A DNA stretch of 64,000 nt from Saprospiraceae bacterium (GCA_025056735.1 JANWVR010000012.1:1-64000); one strand, 5' to 3'. Shown: positions 43,753 through 52,914, numbered from the stretch's first letter. Notes: generated from the sequence alone by a model not told the origin. Program-made: numbers and translations.

Positions 43753-46700
43753 CTACATTTTGACCATCCGGCGCACAGCCGAATGTGTGGGCGTCTCTAA
43801 GCGATAGAAAAGTGTGCCGTTGCCTAAGCCGATGGCCTCGTTGTCTAAGGTCAGCGTGTGGTATCCACGCGCATAAACACTGGAGTGCCGGAAGCGGATG
43901 CGGCCCGTCTCGTCATAGACGGTCAGGGTGGCGGGCTCGTCGGCGGGCAGGTGGAAGCTCACCTGCGTGCGCTGCGTCCAGGGGTTAGGTCGGTTCTGAT
44001 ACAATTCGAAGCCCACACCGCTGACAGGGTCGCCGATGCCGCTGCCGCGGAAGTGCAGGGCGACATCGAGCACCTGACCGGAGCGATAAGCCTCGGCCTT
44101 GGTGATGCGGCTGGAAAGTTGCAGCATCTGGCGCAGCGAGCCGTCCGCCCTGGCGCGGAAAATGAGGCCAAACCCGTCAACGCGGCTGCGGGCGTCGTAG
44201 GACACGGTCAGGGCGTGCTCTTGCGCATGGACGCCGAAGTGTTCCAGCGTCATGCCGGCGCCGGGCTGGATGTCGGCGAGCTCTAAGTCGAGGTGGTTGA
44301 GCGTGAACTGGTAGCCCTCTACCGCTTCACCCTGCGGTGCAAAGCGCACGCTGAAGACTTCGCCGCTGCGGACGAGTCGGTCTTCTACATCGAAGAGGAG
44401 CGTGCCGGCGGTGCGGTCTTCGATGCGAGCCAGGCTATTAGCAACCGCGTTGCCGTTGACGTCGCCTACTTTGACGGCGATGAAGTCTTCCGAAAGGCGG
44501 TCGCCTGTCGGGTTGACGATGTCGCGCTTTTCTGGGAACAGCTCTTTGAAGGGATTGAATGGGTCTGGGAAAGCGTAGTTGCGGTCTATGAAACGCCACG
44601 AGGTGTTGCCAGGCAGTTCGGTGTAGATGCCGAGAATGAGTTTGCGCAGTTCTAAGATGTCGAACGTCGTGATGGAACGGCTGTTGTTGACGTCGGCAGC
44701 GATCATTTTGTAGGGCGATCCGAGCGGTTCGAGGCCCAGGATGTGCTTGTTGATAAGCACTAAGTCAAACGTCGAGACGCCGTTGAGCGGGTCGTTGTTT
44801 TTGGCGGGCTGCACCGTTACGGCGGCCTGCTGGGGCAGGGCATTGGGCGCAACGTAGTAGCCGTCGGGTTCGGTATCGGCCTTCAAAACGGCCATGCCCT
44901 GGGCCGTACTGACGACGACCTGGACGTTTGCGTCTTCGAGGCCGTGGCCGTTTTCGGTTTGGATGATGCCCGCCACGGAGGCGTTAGTATTGCTGCACAC
45001 GCCGGCGTTGTCCTGCACATGGACGAATGTCTCGCAGAAGTCGGCATTGCCGGCTAAGTCCATAACCCACAGCTGCACCAAGTTGAAACCTATGTTCTTG
45101 CAGTCGAACATGACCGATGTCTGCGGATTGCCGTTCGGCTGGAAAGGGAAGCCCGTGCCGGAGTTGGAGCGGCGTAAGCCGTAGATGAGCAGGTTGGCCG
45201 GCGTGCAATTGTCTGCGCCGCTGAGGAGCAGATCCTGTACACTGATGGCTACCATTTTCGTAGGCATCAGGTTGACGCTGACGCCGTTGCGGCAGATGGC
45301 CGTGGGCGCCTTGCAATCTTTGACGGTGAACATGTATTCGCATGTCTGCTCGTTGCCACAGCCATCGTCCACGATCCATTTGATTTTGTGCGTCCCGTAG
45401 GGCAGTTCGGGCACGACGTAGTTGTTCGGGTTTTCCTGCGTGTTCCAGCGCAGGCAGGCGAAGAGGTCCTGGCCGGCTACGTTGGTCTCGAGGGCAAAGC
45501 GGTATTTGCGCGCATCGGGCACGTTGCGTTGGTCGAAGGCGCGCGGGCTGCCGCCGGAGTAGTTGGGGTTGTTGGCATTGCCGAAGAACACGATGCCGGG
45601 CGGCGGCGGGTTGTTGCTGCTGACGACCGTTTCCGTGGTGCCGTTGTTGTCTAAGTCCAACAGCAGCAGATAGCGCACCTTGAGGTTGGGCCCCGAGCAG
45701 GCGTCGGTAGCGCGGATGCACAGGTCGGCAGGGCCTTCGCACAGGTTTTGGCTGCCCGTGAGCGGGTCGAACCACACCGGGGCATTCCACAGTTGCGGGT
45801 CGTTGTTGGTGGCGTCGCATTCCACCCCAGGGCTGGTCGGACACTGGAGGATAGGTACTTTCGTGTCGCGCACTTTGATGATCTGCGTGTACTTGTAGCA
45901 GTTCGGGTTGGGCGACCAGAACGTACTGAAGTTGGTGGGCTGCGGGTCGCTGGGCGCAATGCGCACGTTGGTGGGCGCCCAGGGCGCAGGCGTACCCAAG
46001 GGCGACACTGTGGGGCCAACGAGGTTGCTCGGATGGTCGCTCTGAGGGTTCGGGTTAGGGTTGGGCACTATCGTGCAGCCCAGATTGGGGTTGTAGCCGC
46101 ACCAGTTGATGATGGTCCAGGTGCGTTCGATTTTGAAACAGGCGTCGGGCACGACCGTGAAGCGCTTGTCTTCGTACGACACGCCCAGCGCCTCGCAGTC
46201 CTTGCCAAAAAATTCGGGCTGGCCGAAGTTGTCAAACGGGCTGTTGCACTCGTTGAGGTTCAGGTCGTTGGGGAAGCGCACGAAGAAGGTGGACTGGTAA
46301 TTGACCACAATGCGCTGCGAGCAGGTCTGCGCGTTGCCGGCGCAATCCGCCACGCGGAAGATGCGCGTAAGGGTGCCGCGGTTGCAGAGCGTGTCGAATT
46401 GCGCGTAGCTTACCGTCGTCAGGATGGTGTCCACGCAGCAGTTGTCAGCGCCCGTGGCCATGCCGTAGGCCCATAGGGTAGGGTCGAAGTTTTCGCAGCT
46501 GACCGTCGTGTTGGCCGGCGGCACGCAGGTAGGTCTGAGTTTGTCTTCGACGAATACTTTGACGCAGCACTCGTTGTAGTTGCCCACGGCGAGGTCGGGC
46601 GAAACAGGCCCGGCGGGCGGCTGGGCGTCATAGACGCGCAAAATTACATCAACGGTATCGCCGATGTCTTCACAGCAAAACTTCACCTGGTCGAAGAACT

Positions 46701-49281
46701 GTGTCGTCGGCTGGCAGGGGTTATCTGCCATGCGGCGCGCTTTGAAATAGACCGGCCCACAGGCGTCGTAGGAGCCTTTATCGAACGTCGAAGCGTTCAC
46801 CAGCGCCATGCCGTTGATGCCTAAAGCGACCTGCGTGATTTCCACACAGGCTACTTGCGGCGGCATGAGGTCGCGCACCGCTAAGCGGAAAGAGCACGTG
46901 GAGGCGTTGTTGCAGTTGTCTTCCGCCTCGTAGATGACCGTATGCGTGCCGATGGGCAGACAGGGCGTGGGTGCAAAAACAGCGATGCGGTCGGTCGTGG
47001 GCGGGTTGGCGCCCGGCGGCGTCGTCAGGGTTGCCGGCACTTGTAGGGTTTGGATGACGTCGCCCGTAATGGGATGCCGCACCTGGATGATGGCCTTTGC
47101 CTCGCGCGCTCCAGCGCAGGCGTCGCGCAGGCGAACGGAGGGCAGGGCAACCGTAGCACAACACGTCAGCGCGTCCGTGCTGGCAGTCAGGTCGGCAGGG
47201 CAAGAGACAAAAGTCGGCCCTGTCTGGTCAGACACCCATATCCGCTGCGAGAACGTGCGCGGGTTGGCGTTCGGCCCACTTTGCACCACAGGGCTACACC
47301 AATCCAGTACTGTCCATTCGCGAATGAGGTTGTAAGAACCCGGACAAATCGGGAAAATTCGATCCTGGTAAGCGATGCTCAGGCGGCAGATGCCCGCCTT
47401 CGAGGGCGGGAAGATGGGAAATGCCTTCCCGTATGCCTCGATAAACGGCACGCCTGTGTTCATAATGGAAGTATCGGGTGCATTGCCGCTGCATTCGAGT
47501 GTTACATCAGCCGGTATGCGCACGGCGTCAATGCCGCGGTTTTCAAAGTAAATGTACTGCGAACAAGAAGAGATGTTGCCCTGTGCGTCGCGGGCCGTCC
47601 AGGTGCGCAGGGCGTAGCCGATGTAAAGGTCCTTGCAGGTCAGGTCTTTCCAGATGTCGCTGTATGTCAGGTCGTACTGGCTGCAGTTTTCGTCCACCTG
47701 CGGGTAAGCATTGGCGATGCCTAAGGCGGCTAAAGCAGCGGGCGTGTAGTTCATCACGGCGCACACCAGGACGATGTCTTTGCAGGTCAGCTGCGGGCGC
47801 AAGTTGTCTAAGACGCGGATGCGCGTCGTGCAACGCACACCGGTACACAGGTCGGTTACCCGGCCCAATACATTCTGTCCGATGTGCGAACAGTTGACCT
47901 GGTTACCGATATTAATGCCGTTGACGAATACCTCTACGAGATATTTGCCGTTGGGTTGAGGCGCTTTCAAAAGCATATCCGGCTCGACGAGGGCAACCCC
48001 CGGAGGGCCTAACGCCACGTTTACTTCGTCATTGCAAACCAGAGCTGAGGGTTTGATAAACGACACTTTCACCGTGTCCGACACAGGCCCACAGGGGCCG
48101 GGCGGATCGGCGCTGGTCAGCGTCAGGAGGACGAAGCCTGTAGTGCTGTCAGCGGCACTGGGCACGTACGTCGTCGCGCCCGGAAACGAGTTGTTAGGCT
48201 GAAACGCGCCGGAACCACTCGTGCTCCACGTGCCCGTGGTTACACCGCTGCCATTGGGCTGGATAGAGGCGCCCAAGAGGCTCAGGTTCAGGTTTTCATT
48301 CGGGCACAGCGCTATATCCGAGCCGGCATTCACTATCGGCGCAGGCGCTATGGTTACCGTCGCTTTATTGTTGGCAACAATGGGCTGAACACAGCCCGTA
48401 GCATCTTCTACGCTCACCGCGCAATAGGTCGTCGTCTTCGTCGGCGAAACGGGTACCAACAGCGTGTCGCGCGCCACATTGGCGTCGCCATCGCTCGGCG
48501 CCACAACGGTGAAGTGCGTCGTATCCGTTGCCGTAGCTGCTCGAACCGTTACCGTGTAGGGCGGCAGCCCATTCAAACCCGCCACCTTGAGCACAGTGGT
48601 TTGGCCAGCGCAAATGGTGGCCGGAGCGCCGTTGTTGAGCGCCAGGGTAGCCCCAGCATTGCAACAACCAAACACAATATCATCCATTACGCAGCCGAAG
48701 CCCGGCTTGCACAGGGTCAGAATAGCGGCCTGCCCAGGGCTAAGCGTCTGAAGGTTGCTGTGCACCAACAGGCCCATTGGATTGAATACCAATAAGTGCG
48801 CTGTTACATTGCCGTTCGGCAGGCCATTGAACAAGAGCGCGATATCAAAGTTATTACCAATGCTTACTGGAGCCCCACAGCTGACGTTGTTGCCTGCCGG
48901 GTTGGGTGTACCTGCGCTGAAAAACAGCGCGTCGAAGTTGCCCTGCGCCGTCATCAGGTTCAGCTGGCCCCGGCAGGAAGTATCGAAGGGCTCGCCTCCT
49001 GGCCCATTTTCAATGCGGAAAACCAGGTCTAAACACCGGTAGGCAGGGTTGCCGCTGCAACATCCATTGCTTTGCTGCTGCGATGTGCAGAATTGCTGCC
49101 CCACCACGTTCAGTTTCCCCGTAGGCGTAAGCGTGTACTCCCACCGAGTGGGATTACCCGCCGGGTTGCATTGCGCCAGCCCAGCCTCGGGCCGTCCGAA
49201 ACAAAACCATAACAGGGCGCTCAACAGGACGGCCCACGTGCTCAGGCGACTTTTTTCTAAGGTACCAATCAGGCTTTTCAT
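43753..49281 (-). CDS. Giant T9SS surface protein with dockerin and cohesin-like domains
   Basis: I choose ATG 49281 (MKSLIGTLEKSRLSTWAVLL) because GAGGAG sits 7 bases upstream; ATG 49296 would bury that site. The 1842-aa protein has a signal peptide. It then has a cysteine-rich N-terminal module and several HYR/Ig-like modules with recurring 'D-x-(T/P)-xP-x-x-x-CP' starts (DQTGPTFVSCPADLT, DLMPPQVACVEITQ, DKLRPTCVPPANTTVSC, DTKVPILQCPTSPGVEC). A dockerin type I-like pair follows near residues 1500-1570 (VSTFDLVLINKHILGL, AADVNNSRSITTFDILELRK). A cohesin-like segment (about 1625-1730, EGYQFTLNHLDLELADIQPG) and a type A T9SS domain (YQNRPNPWTQRTQVSFHLP) complete it. It is probably surface-bound. 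Confidence 0.92.
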   Translation of the reverse strand: MKSLIGTLEKSRLSTWAVLLSALLWFCFGRPEAGLAQCNPAGNPTRWEYTLTPTGKLNVVGQQFCTSQQQSNGCCSGNPAYRCLDLVFRIENGPGGEPFDTSCRGQLNLMTAQGNFDALFFSAGTPNPAGNNVSCGAPVSIGNNFDIALLFNGLPNGNVTAHLLVFNPMGLLVHSNLQTLSPGQAAILTLCKPGFGCVMDDIVFGCCNAGATLALNNGAPATICAGQTTVLKVAGLNGLPPYTVTVRAATATDTTHFTVVAPSDGDANVARDTLLVPVSPTKTTTYCAVSVEDATGCVQPIVANNKATVTIAPAPIVNAGSDIALCPNENLNLSLLGASIQPNGSGVTTGTWSTSGSGAFQPNNSFPGATTYVPSAADSTTGFVLLTLTSADPPGPCGPVSDTVKVSFIKPSALVCNDEVNVALGPPGVALVEPDMLLKAPQPNGKYLVEVFVNGINIGNQVNCSHIGQNVLGRVTDLCTGVRCTTRIRVLDNLRPQLTCKDIVLVCAVMNYTPAALAALGIANAYPQVDENCSQYDLTYSDIWKDLTCKDLYIGYALRTWTARDAQGNISSCSQYIYFENRGIDAVRIPADVTLECSGNAPDTSIMNTGVPFIEAYGKAFPIFPPSKAGICRLSIAYQDRIFPICPGSYNLIREWTVLDWCSPVVQSGPNANPRTFSQRIWVSDQTGPTFVSCPADLTASTDALTCCATVALPSVRLRDACAGAREAKAIIQVRHPITGDVIQTLQVPATLTTPPGANPPTTDRIAVFAPTPCLPIGTHTVIYEAEDNCNNASTCSFRLAVRDLMPPQVACVEITQVALGINGMALVNASTFDKGSYDACGPVYFKARRMADNPCQPTTQFFDQVKFCCEDIGDTVDVILRVYDAQPPAGPVSPDLAVGNYNECCVKVFVEDKLRPTCVPPANTTVSCENFDPTLWAYGMATGADNCCVDTILTTVSYAQFDTLCNRGTLTRIFRVADCAGNAQTCSQRIVVNYQSTFFVRFPNDLNLNECNSPFDNFGQPEFFGKDCEALGVSYEDKRFTVVPDACFKIERTWTIINWCGYNPNLGCTIVPNPNPNPQSDHPSNLVGPTVSPLGTPAPWAPTNVRIAPSDPQPTNFSTFWSPNPNCYKYTQIIKVRDTKVPILQCPTSPGVECDATNNDPQLWNAPVWFDPLTGSQNLCEGPADLCIRATDACSGPNLKVRYLLLLDLDNNGTTETVVSSNNPPPPGIVFFGNANNPNYSGGSPRAFDQRNVPDARKYRFALETNVAGQDLFACLRWNTQENPNNYVVPELPYGTHKIKWIVDDGCGNEQTCEYMFTVKDCKAPTAICRNGVSVNLMPTKMVAISVQDLLLSGADNCTPANLLIYGLRRSNSGTGFPFQPNGNPQTSVMFDCKNIGFNLVQLWVMDLAGNADFCETFVHVQDNAGVCSNTNASVAGIIQTENGHGLEDANVQVVVSTAQGMAVLKADTEPDGYYVAPNALPQQAAVTVQPAKNNDPLNGVSTFDLVLINKHILGLEPLGSPYKMIAADVNNSRSITTFDILELRKLILGIYTELPGNTSWRFIDRNYAFPDPFNPFKELFPEKRDIVNPTGDRLSEDFIAVKVGDVNGNAVANSLARIEDRTAGTLLFDVEDRLVRSGEVFSVRFAPQGEAVEGYQFTLNHLDLELADIQPGAGMTLEHFGVHAQEHALTVSYDARSRVDGFGLIFRARADGSLRQMLQLSSRITKAEAYRSGQVLDVALHFRGSGIGDPVSGVGFELYQNRPNPWTQRTQVSFHLPADEPATLTVYDETGRIRFRHSSVYARGYHTLTLDNEAIGLGNGTLFYRLETPTHSAVRRMVKM

Positions 49282-49509
49282 GATGCTTCTCCTCATAGCG
49301 TTTTACGGATGAAGTGTCTAATTCGTGAGACAAAAGTCCAACCGCTCCCTGCCGCCCCACAGGACAATTCAGCAGGTTTGGTGCGCGACAAAAAGCCGGT
49401 ATTTCTCTAAGTTTTTTGATTTAAAAAATTGAAAATCAAAGTTTTTATTAAAATTGAAATTGCGGCTGAATGGAGCGCTCAAAGGTTGGTGAAAGAAGCC
49501 GCCTCACTC

Positions 49510-49531
49510 CCGGGAACTGGAGTTTCCGGGT
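49510..49531. repeat. 22-bp hairpin element, copy 1
   Basis: Identical over 22 bp to 49678-49699. Its arms CCGGGAACT and AGTTTCCGG pair with one G-U wobble around a 2-nt loop. Confidence 0.85.
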
Positions 49532-49550
49532 ACAGGCACATCTATTTCCC

Positions 49551-49600
49551 GTAACCGCCGAACTTGTTCGGCCCAGTACCGGCCAAACTCGTTTGGCCAG
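49551..49600. repeat. 25-bp-period palindromic repeat, 2 units
   Basis: Two 25-bp units, each starting GTAmCsG and containing a palindrome: GCCGAACTTGTTCGGC in unit 1 and GGCCAAACTCGTTTGGCC in unit 2. The same family in opposite orientation forms three units at 57239-57313. Confidence 0.85.
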
Positions 49601-49677
49601 CCCTTGGGCCCCGCCTGTTCAACTACCGGGCACGCCAGAGGCCACAAAGGCCAAGGCGCCTCATGCCTGCCGAGCGG

Positions 49678-49699
49678 CCGGGAACTGGAGTTTCCGGGT
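49678..49699. repeat. 22-bp hairpin element, copy 2
   Basis: Exact direct copy of 49510-49531, 168 bp away, on the other side of the palindromic units. Confidence 0.85.
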
Positions 49700-49760
49700 G
49701 CTTTTTTTCTGGAATTTCGGGCCACATACATTTCTGGAATGTGCGTAATCTTGCCGGCCT

Positions 49761-50399
49761 ATGACGCAGATAACGCACCTTGAAGTCAGCCCGTTTGCAG
49801 AGAACACCTATATTGTATATGACGACACGGGCGAGGCGGTGTTGATAGACCCTGGCTGCTACACGTTAGCCGAGCGCGAAGCGCTGGTGAGTTTGGTAGG
49901 TCGGCTGGGCGTGCGGCCGGTGCGGCTGCTGCTGACGCACGCGCACATTGACCACGTGTTTGGAGTAGCATTCGTCCATCGGCAGTGGGGGCTGCTGCCC
50001 GAATGTCACCGCAACGAGTTGCCTCTGCTGGAGCGATACCCCGACATTTGCGCGCTGTATGGGCTGCCGCGGCCCGAGCCGGCGCCCTTGCCTGAGCGTT
50101 TTATCGAGGCTGGCGAGGTGATTTCTTTTGGACAGACTCAACTGGAGGCGCGCTTCACGCCGGGCCACAGCCCGGGAGGGATTTCGTTTTATTGCGCAGA
50201 AACAGGCTTTGTGGTGGCAGGCGATGCTCTGTTTTACGAAAGCATTGGGCGCACGGACCTGCCCGGCAGCCATCACGAGACGCTCCTGCAAAGCATTCGC
50301 ACGCAGTTGCTCACGCTACCGGGTGAGACGGTTGTTTATTCAGGTCACGGGCCGGCCACCACCATTCGCCACGAGCGCGAGTACAATCCCTTCCTGTGA
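49761..50399 (+). CDS. Metallo-beta-lactamase-fold hydrolase, glyoxalase II-like
   Basis: A 212-aa cytoplasmic MBL-fold hydrolase. The binuclear metal motif THAHIDHVFG is intact, with downstream ligands in FTPGHSPGGISFY (His), FVVAGDALFY (Asp) and VYSGHGPATTI (His). The size and the NTYIVYDDTGEAVLIDPG start fit the YcbL-like short glyoxalase II group, which hydrolyses glutathione or other thioesters. The true substrate is not predictable. Its stop overlaps the upstream edge of tgt by a few bases if a GTG start is used there. Confidence 0.9.
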   Translation: MTQITHLEVSPFAENTYIVYDDTGEAVLIDPGCYTLAEREALVSLVGRLGVRPVRLLLTHAHIDHVFGVAFVHRQWGLLPECHRNELPLLERYPDICALYGLPRPEPAPLPERFIEAGEVISFGQTQLEARFTPGHSPGGISFYCAETGFVVAGDALFYESIGRTDLPGSHHETLLQSIRTQLLTLPGETVVYSGHGPATTIRHEREYNPFL

Positions 50400-50410
50400 A
50401 CGCCGCCGCC

Positions 50411-51541
50411 ATGACCTTCGAATTGCTGGCCACCGACCCACGCAGCCGCGCCCGCGCCGGACGCCTGCACACCGACCACGGCGTCATCGAGACGCCTATT
50501 TTTATGCCCGTGGGTACGGCGGGTACGGTCAAGGCCGTTCACCAGCACGAACTGGCACGCGACATCGGAGCGCAAATCATCCTGGGCAACACCTACCACC
50601 TCTATCTGCGCCCAGGGCTGGAGGTGCTCCAGCAAGCCGGCGGATTGCACCGCTTCAACGCCTGGGCGCGCCCTATCTTGACTGACAGCGGTGGCTATCA
50701 GGTCTATTCACTGGCCCACCGGCGCAAGATCCGCGAGGAGGGCGTTACGTTCCAAAGCCACATTGACGGCTCGCGCCACACCTTCACCCCAGAGGGCGTC
50801 GTGGATATCCAGCGCATCATCGGCGCCGATATCGTCATGGCCTTCGATGAGTGCCCGCCCTATCCGTGCGATTTCCGCTACGCCAAAGAGTCTATGGAAC
50901 TCACCCACCGCTGGCTGGCCCGCTGCGTGGAGCGCTTCCAACACACGGAGCCGCTCTATGGCTACGGGCAGGCGCTGTTTCCCATCGTGCAGGGCAGCGT
51001 CTATCCGGAACTGCGCCGCCAGTCGGCCGAAGCCATCGCGGCGTTCGATTGCCCGGGCAATGCCATCGGCGGCCTTTCGGTAGGCGAACCCACCGAAGAG
51101 ATGTACGCCATGACGGAGTTGGTTACCGAAGTGCTGCCCGCTGACCGCCCGCGTTACCTCATGGGCGTGGGCACGCCCGAAAACCTGCTGGCGTGCATCG
51201 AACGCGGCATTGACATGTTTGACTGCGTGCTGCCCACGCGCAACGCCCGCCACGGCATCCTCTACACATGGGAGGGCATCGTCAGCATCCGGAACCAGCG
51301 CTGGAAGGACTGCTTCGAACCCATTGACGCCCAATGCCCGGCGCCCACCAGCCAGCAACATACCCGCGCTTACCTGCGGCACCTGTTTATCAGCGGCGAA
51401 ATCCTTGCCATGCAACTGGCCACCCTCCAAAACCTCGGCTTCTATTTAGACCTCGTCCGACAGGCGCGCCAGCATATCCTCAACGGCGATTACGTCGCCT
51501 GGAAAAACCGCACGCTGCCGCAAATCTCTCGCCGCCTCTGA
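50411..51541 (+). CDS. tgt: tRNA-guanine transglycosylase (zinc site degenerate)
   Basis: Tgt exchanges G34 for preQ1 in tRNAs with GUN anticodons on the way to queuosine. ATG 50411 (MTFELLATDPRSRARAGRL) is the natural start; GTG 50396 is also possible. Of 376 residues, the substrate and catalytic blocks are intact: TDSGGYQVYSL (Asp-92), MAFDECPPY (Asp-146), IVQGS, GGLSVGEP and MFDCVLPTRNARHG with the nucleophile Asp-271. The C-terminal zinc site is not: where CxCxxC is expected the sequence is CPAPTS (309-314), and the usual histidine is Gln-340 in TLQNLGFY. I believe this loss is shared by Bacteroidota Tgt, but this is from memory. Confidence 0.95.
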   Translation: MTFELLATDPRSRARAGRLHTDHGVIETPIFMPVGTAGTVKAVHQHELARDIGAQIILGNTYHLYLRPGLEVLQQAGGLHRFNAWARPILTDSGGYQVYSLAHRRKIREEGVTFQSHIDGSRHTFTPEGVVDIQRIIGADIVMAFDECPPYPCDFRYAKESMELTHRWLARCVERFQHTEPLYGYGQALFPIVQGSVYPELRRQSAEAIAAFDCPGNAIGGLSVGEPTEEMYAMTELVTEVLPADRPRYLMGVGTPENLLACIERGIDMFDCVLPTRNARHGILYTWEGIVSIRNQRWKDCFEPIDAQCPAPTSQQHTRAYLRHLFISGEILAMQLATLQNLGFYLDLVRQARQHILNGDYVAWKNRTLPQISRRL

Positions 51542-51694
51542 AGCTTTAACACATGCCCAGGCAGCAGGGCGCACGCGCGCCGCCTCTGGCATATAAAACG
51601 CGCCAAACCTTAACTTCTTCGCCAAAATACGGCCCACCGGAGGCGCGTTTATCGGCCTAAAGGGCCACCCAGAGCGTTAAAATTTTACATTTTA

Positions 51695-51710
51695 TTGCCA
51701 AAATTGGCAA
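51695..51710. promoter_or_regulatory. Palindrome upstream of the porP promoter
   Basis: TTGCCAA-AA-TTGGCAA, perfect 7-bp arms, just upstream of the -33 region of the porP promoter. It is a possible regulator-binding site. Confidence 0.35.
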
Positions 51711-51738
51711 ACCGCTATTGGCCAAAATATGAAAGTTC

Positions 51739-51746
51739 TACCTTTG
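51739..51746 (+). promoter_or_regulatory. Bacteroidota promoter for the PorP/SprF gene
   Basis: TACCTTTG matches TAnnTTTG, with ATTG (51717-51720) 18 bp upstream as a plausible -33 element. The start of transcription is expected near 51753. Confidence 0.6.
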
Positions 51747-51864
51747 CCTTACTTCTTCACGTTGCTGCCTAATCTAATACCTGTTTTTCTCGGAGGGTTC
51801 CCTGTCTCGTGAACGGTGATTTGCGTCAATGTTTTTAACCAAACAAACATAGTTCTGCCTGTTT

Positions 51865-52914
51865 ATGAAAAAGACTGCTTTACGTGTTAGCGTGTTGGGC
51901 TTTGTGCTGTGCCTGCTTTCGGTGTCGCTTCAGGCGCAGGACATCCACTTCTCGCAGTTTTACATGAGTCCCTTAAACCTCAACCCGGCCATGACGGGTG
52001 TAATGAACTGCTCGCAGCGCTTCGTGGCCAACTATCGTAACCAGTGGGCCTCTGTGCTGCGCCAGAATGCGTACAACACCTTCTCTGCTTCTTATGACCA
52101 GAAAGTTGCTGTAGGCCGCTACGACTACTTCGGCATTGGCGGCACGCTCTGGGGCGATAAAGCCGGCGAGTCCGAATTTGCCACCCTGCAGGCGCGTCTT
52201 TCGGGTTCTTACGCTAAGAAAATGGGCGGCTACCGCCGCAAAGCGCACTACTTAGTGTTCGGCGGCGACTTTGGCGTCAGCCAGCGCAGCATCAATAGCG
52301 CGGCCCTTCGCTGGCCCAGCCAGAACAACGGTGCGGGTCAGTTTGACCCCAACCAGCCGGGCGAGGTCATCGAGAACCCGAACTTCCTGTTCTTGGACAT
52401 GTCGGCGGGCTTGCTGTGGTTTAGCGTGTTCGATGAGTACAGCAACTTCTATTTCGGCGCAGCCTTCAGCCACCTCAACCGCGCGAACCAGTCGTTTGGA
52501 CGCCAGAACATTCCGCTCTACAGCAAATTCACTTTCCACGCCGGCGGTGAATTCATGGCGGGTAAGCGCTTTGGCATGCTGCCGGGCGTGGTCACGTTCT
52601 TCCAGGGGCCGTCGTTCCAGGTCAACGCGGGCAACTCGTTCAAGTTCCTGCTGGGCAACAGCCGCCGCTACAGCCAGGCCTTCCAGCTGGGCGCCTGGGC
52701 GCGCGTAGCCAACCGCCTCAATTCCGGCAAATTGGTGGATGCCTTCATCCTCAGCACGCGCTTCGACTACGAGCAGTTCACTGTCGGCTTTAGCTACGAC
52801 ATCAACACCTCCAGCCTCGCCGTGGCCTCCAACGGCAACGGCGCCTTCGAATTCTCGCTGCTCTACAAAATCTGCGGCCCCGAACGCCGCGGCGTCTATT
52901 GCCCGAACTTCTAA
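51865..52914 (+). CDS. PorP/SprF-family type IX secretion membrane protein
   Basis: A 349-aa outer-membrane beta-barrel protein with signal peptide (LRVSVLGFVLCLLSVSLQAQ). It then shows the hallmark of the family, QDIHFSQFYMSPLNLNPAMTG, followed by a series of amphipathic strands and a C-terminal barrel end. PorP/SprF proteins are partners of T9SS-exported proteins with type B sorting domains and act in surface attachment and gliding. Many paralogues exist per genome; this one is a lone copy with its own promoter and terminator rather than sitting beside a sprB-like gene, although a type B cargo lies at 38.8 kb. Confidence 0.94.
   Translation: MKKTALRVSVLGFVLCLLSVSLQAQDIHFSQFYMSPLNLNPAMTGVMNCSQRFVANYRNQWASVLRQNAYNTFSASYDQKVAVGRYDYFGIGGTLWGDKAGESEFATLQARLSGSYAKKMGGYRRKAHYLVFGGDFGVSQRSINSAALRWPSQNNGAGQFDPNQPGEVIENPNFLFLDMSAGLLWFSVFDEYSNFYFGAAFSHLNRANQSFGRQNIPLYSKFTFHAGGEFMAGKRFGMLPGVVTFFQGPSFQVNAGNSFKFLLGNSRRYSQAFQLGAWARVANRLNSGKLVDAFILSTRFDYEQFTVGFSYDINTSSLAVASNGNGAFEFSLLYKICGPERRGVYCPNF

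Larger units (their letters stand above)
49282..49760. other. Intergenic repeat island
   Basis: 479 bp between divergent genes. The part 49381-49460 is AT-rich leader or promoter DNA for the surface-protein gene. The part 49501-49700 is a GC-rich cluster of repeats: two identical 22-bp hairpin elements (49510-49531, 49678-49699) flanking two 25-bp palindromic units (49551-49600). An open frame running through it (49470-49748) only translates the repeats and is not a gene. Confidence 0.75.
51542..51864. other. Intergenic region upstream of porP
   Basis: 323 bp. It contains a long-range inverted repeat (AAACGCGCC 51596-51604 with GGCGCGTTT 51642-51650), a perfect palindrome at 51695-51710, and the porP promoter box at 51739-51746, leaving a leader of about 110 nt. 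No gene is seen. Confidence 0.6.

Noticed and set aside
44984-45844. 286-codon minus-strand frame and the 242-codon plus-strand frame at 45748-46476 inside the giant surface protein
   Set aside because: Both are out-of-frame or opposite-strand readings of the surface-protein gene, whose own frame is supported along its full length by domain motifs.
43753-49281. Cellulosome scaffold interpretation from the dockerin-like motif
   Set aside because: There are no glycoside hydrolases or carbohydrate-binding modules nearby, and isolated dockerin-like motifs are common in T9SS surface proteins.
49470-49748. 92-codon frame through the repeat island with a repeated GNWSFRV segment
   Set aside because: The internal repeat is just the translated 22-bp DNA element; there is no start context, signal or domain.
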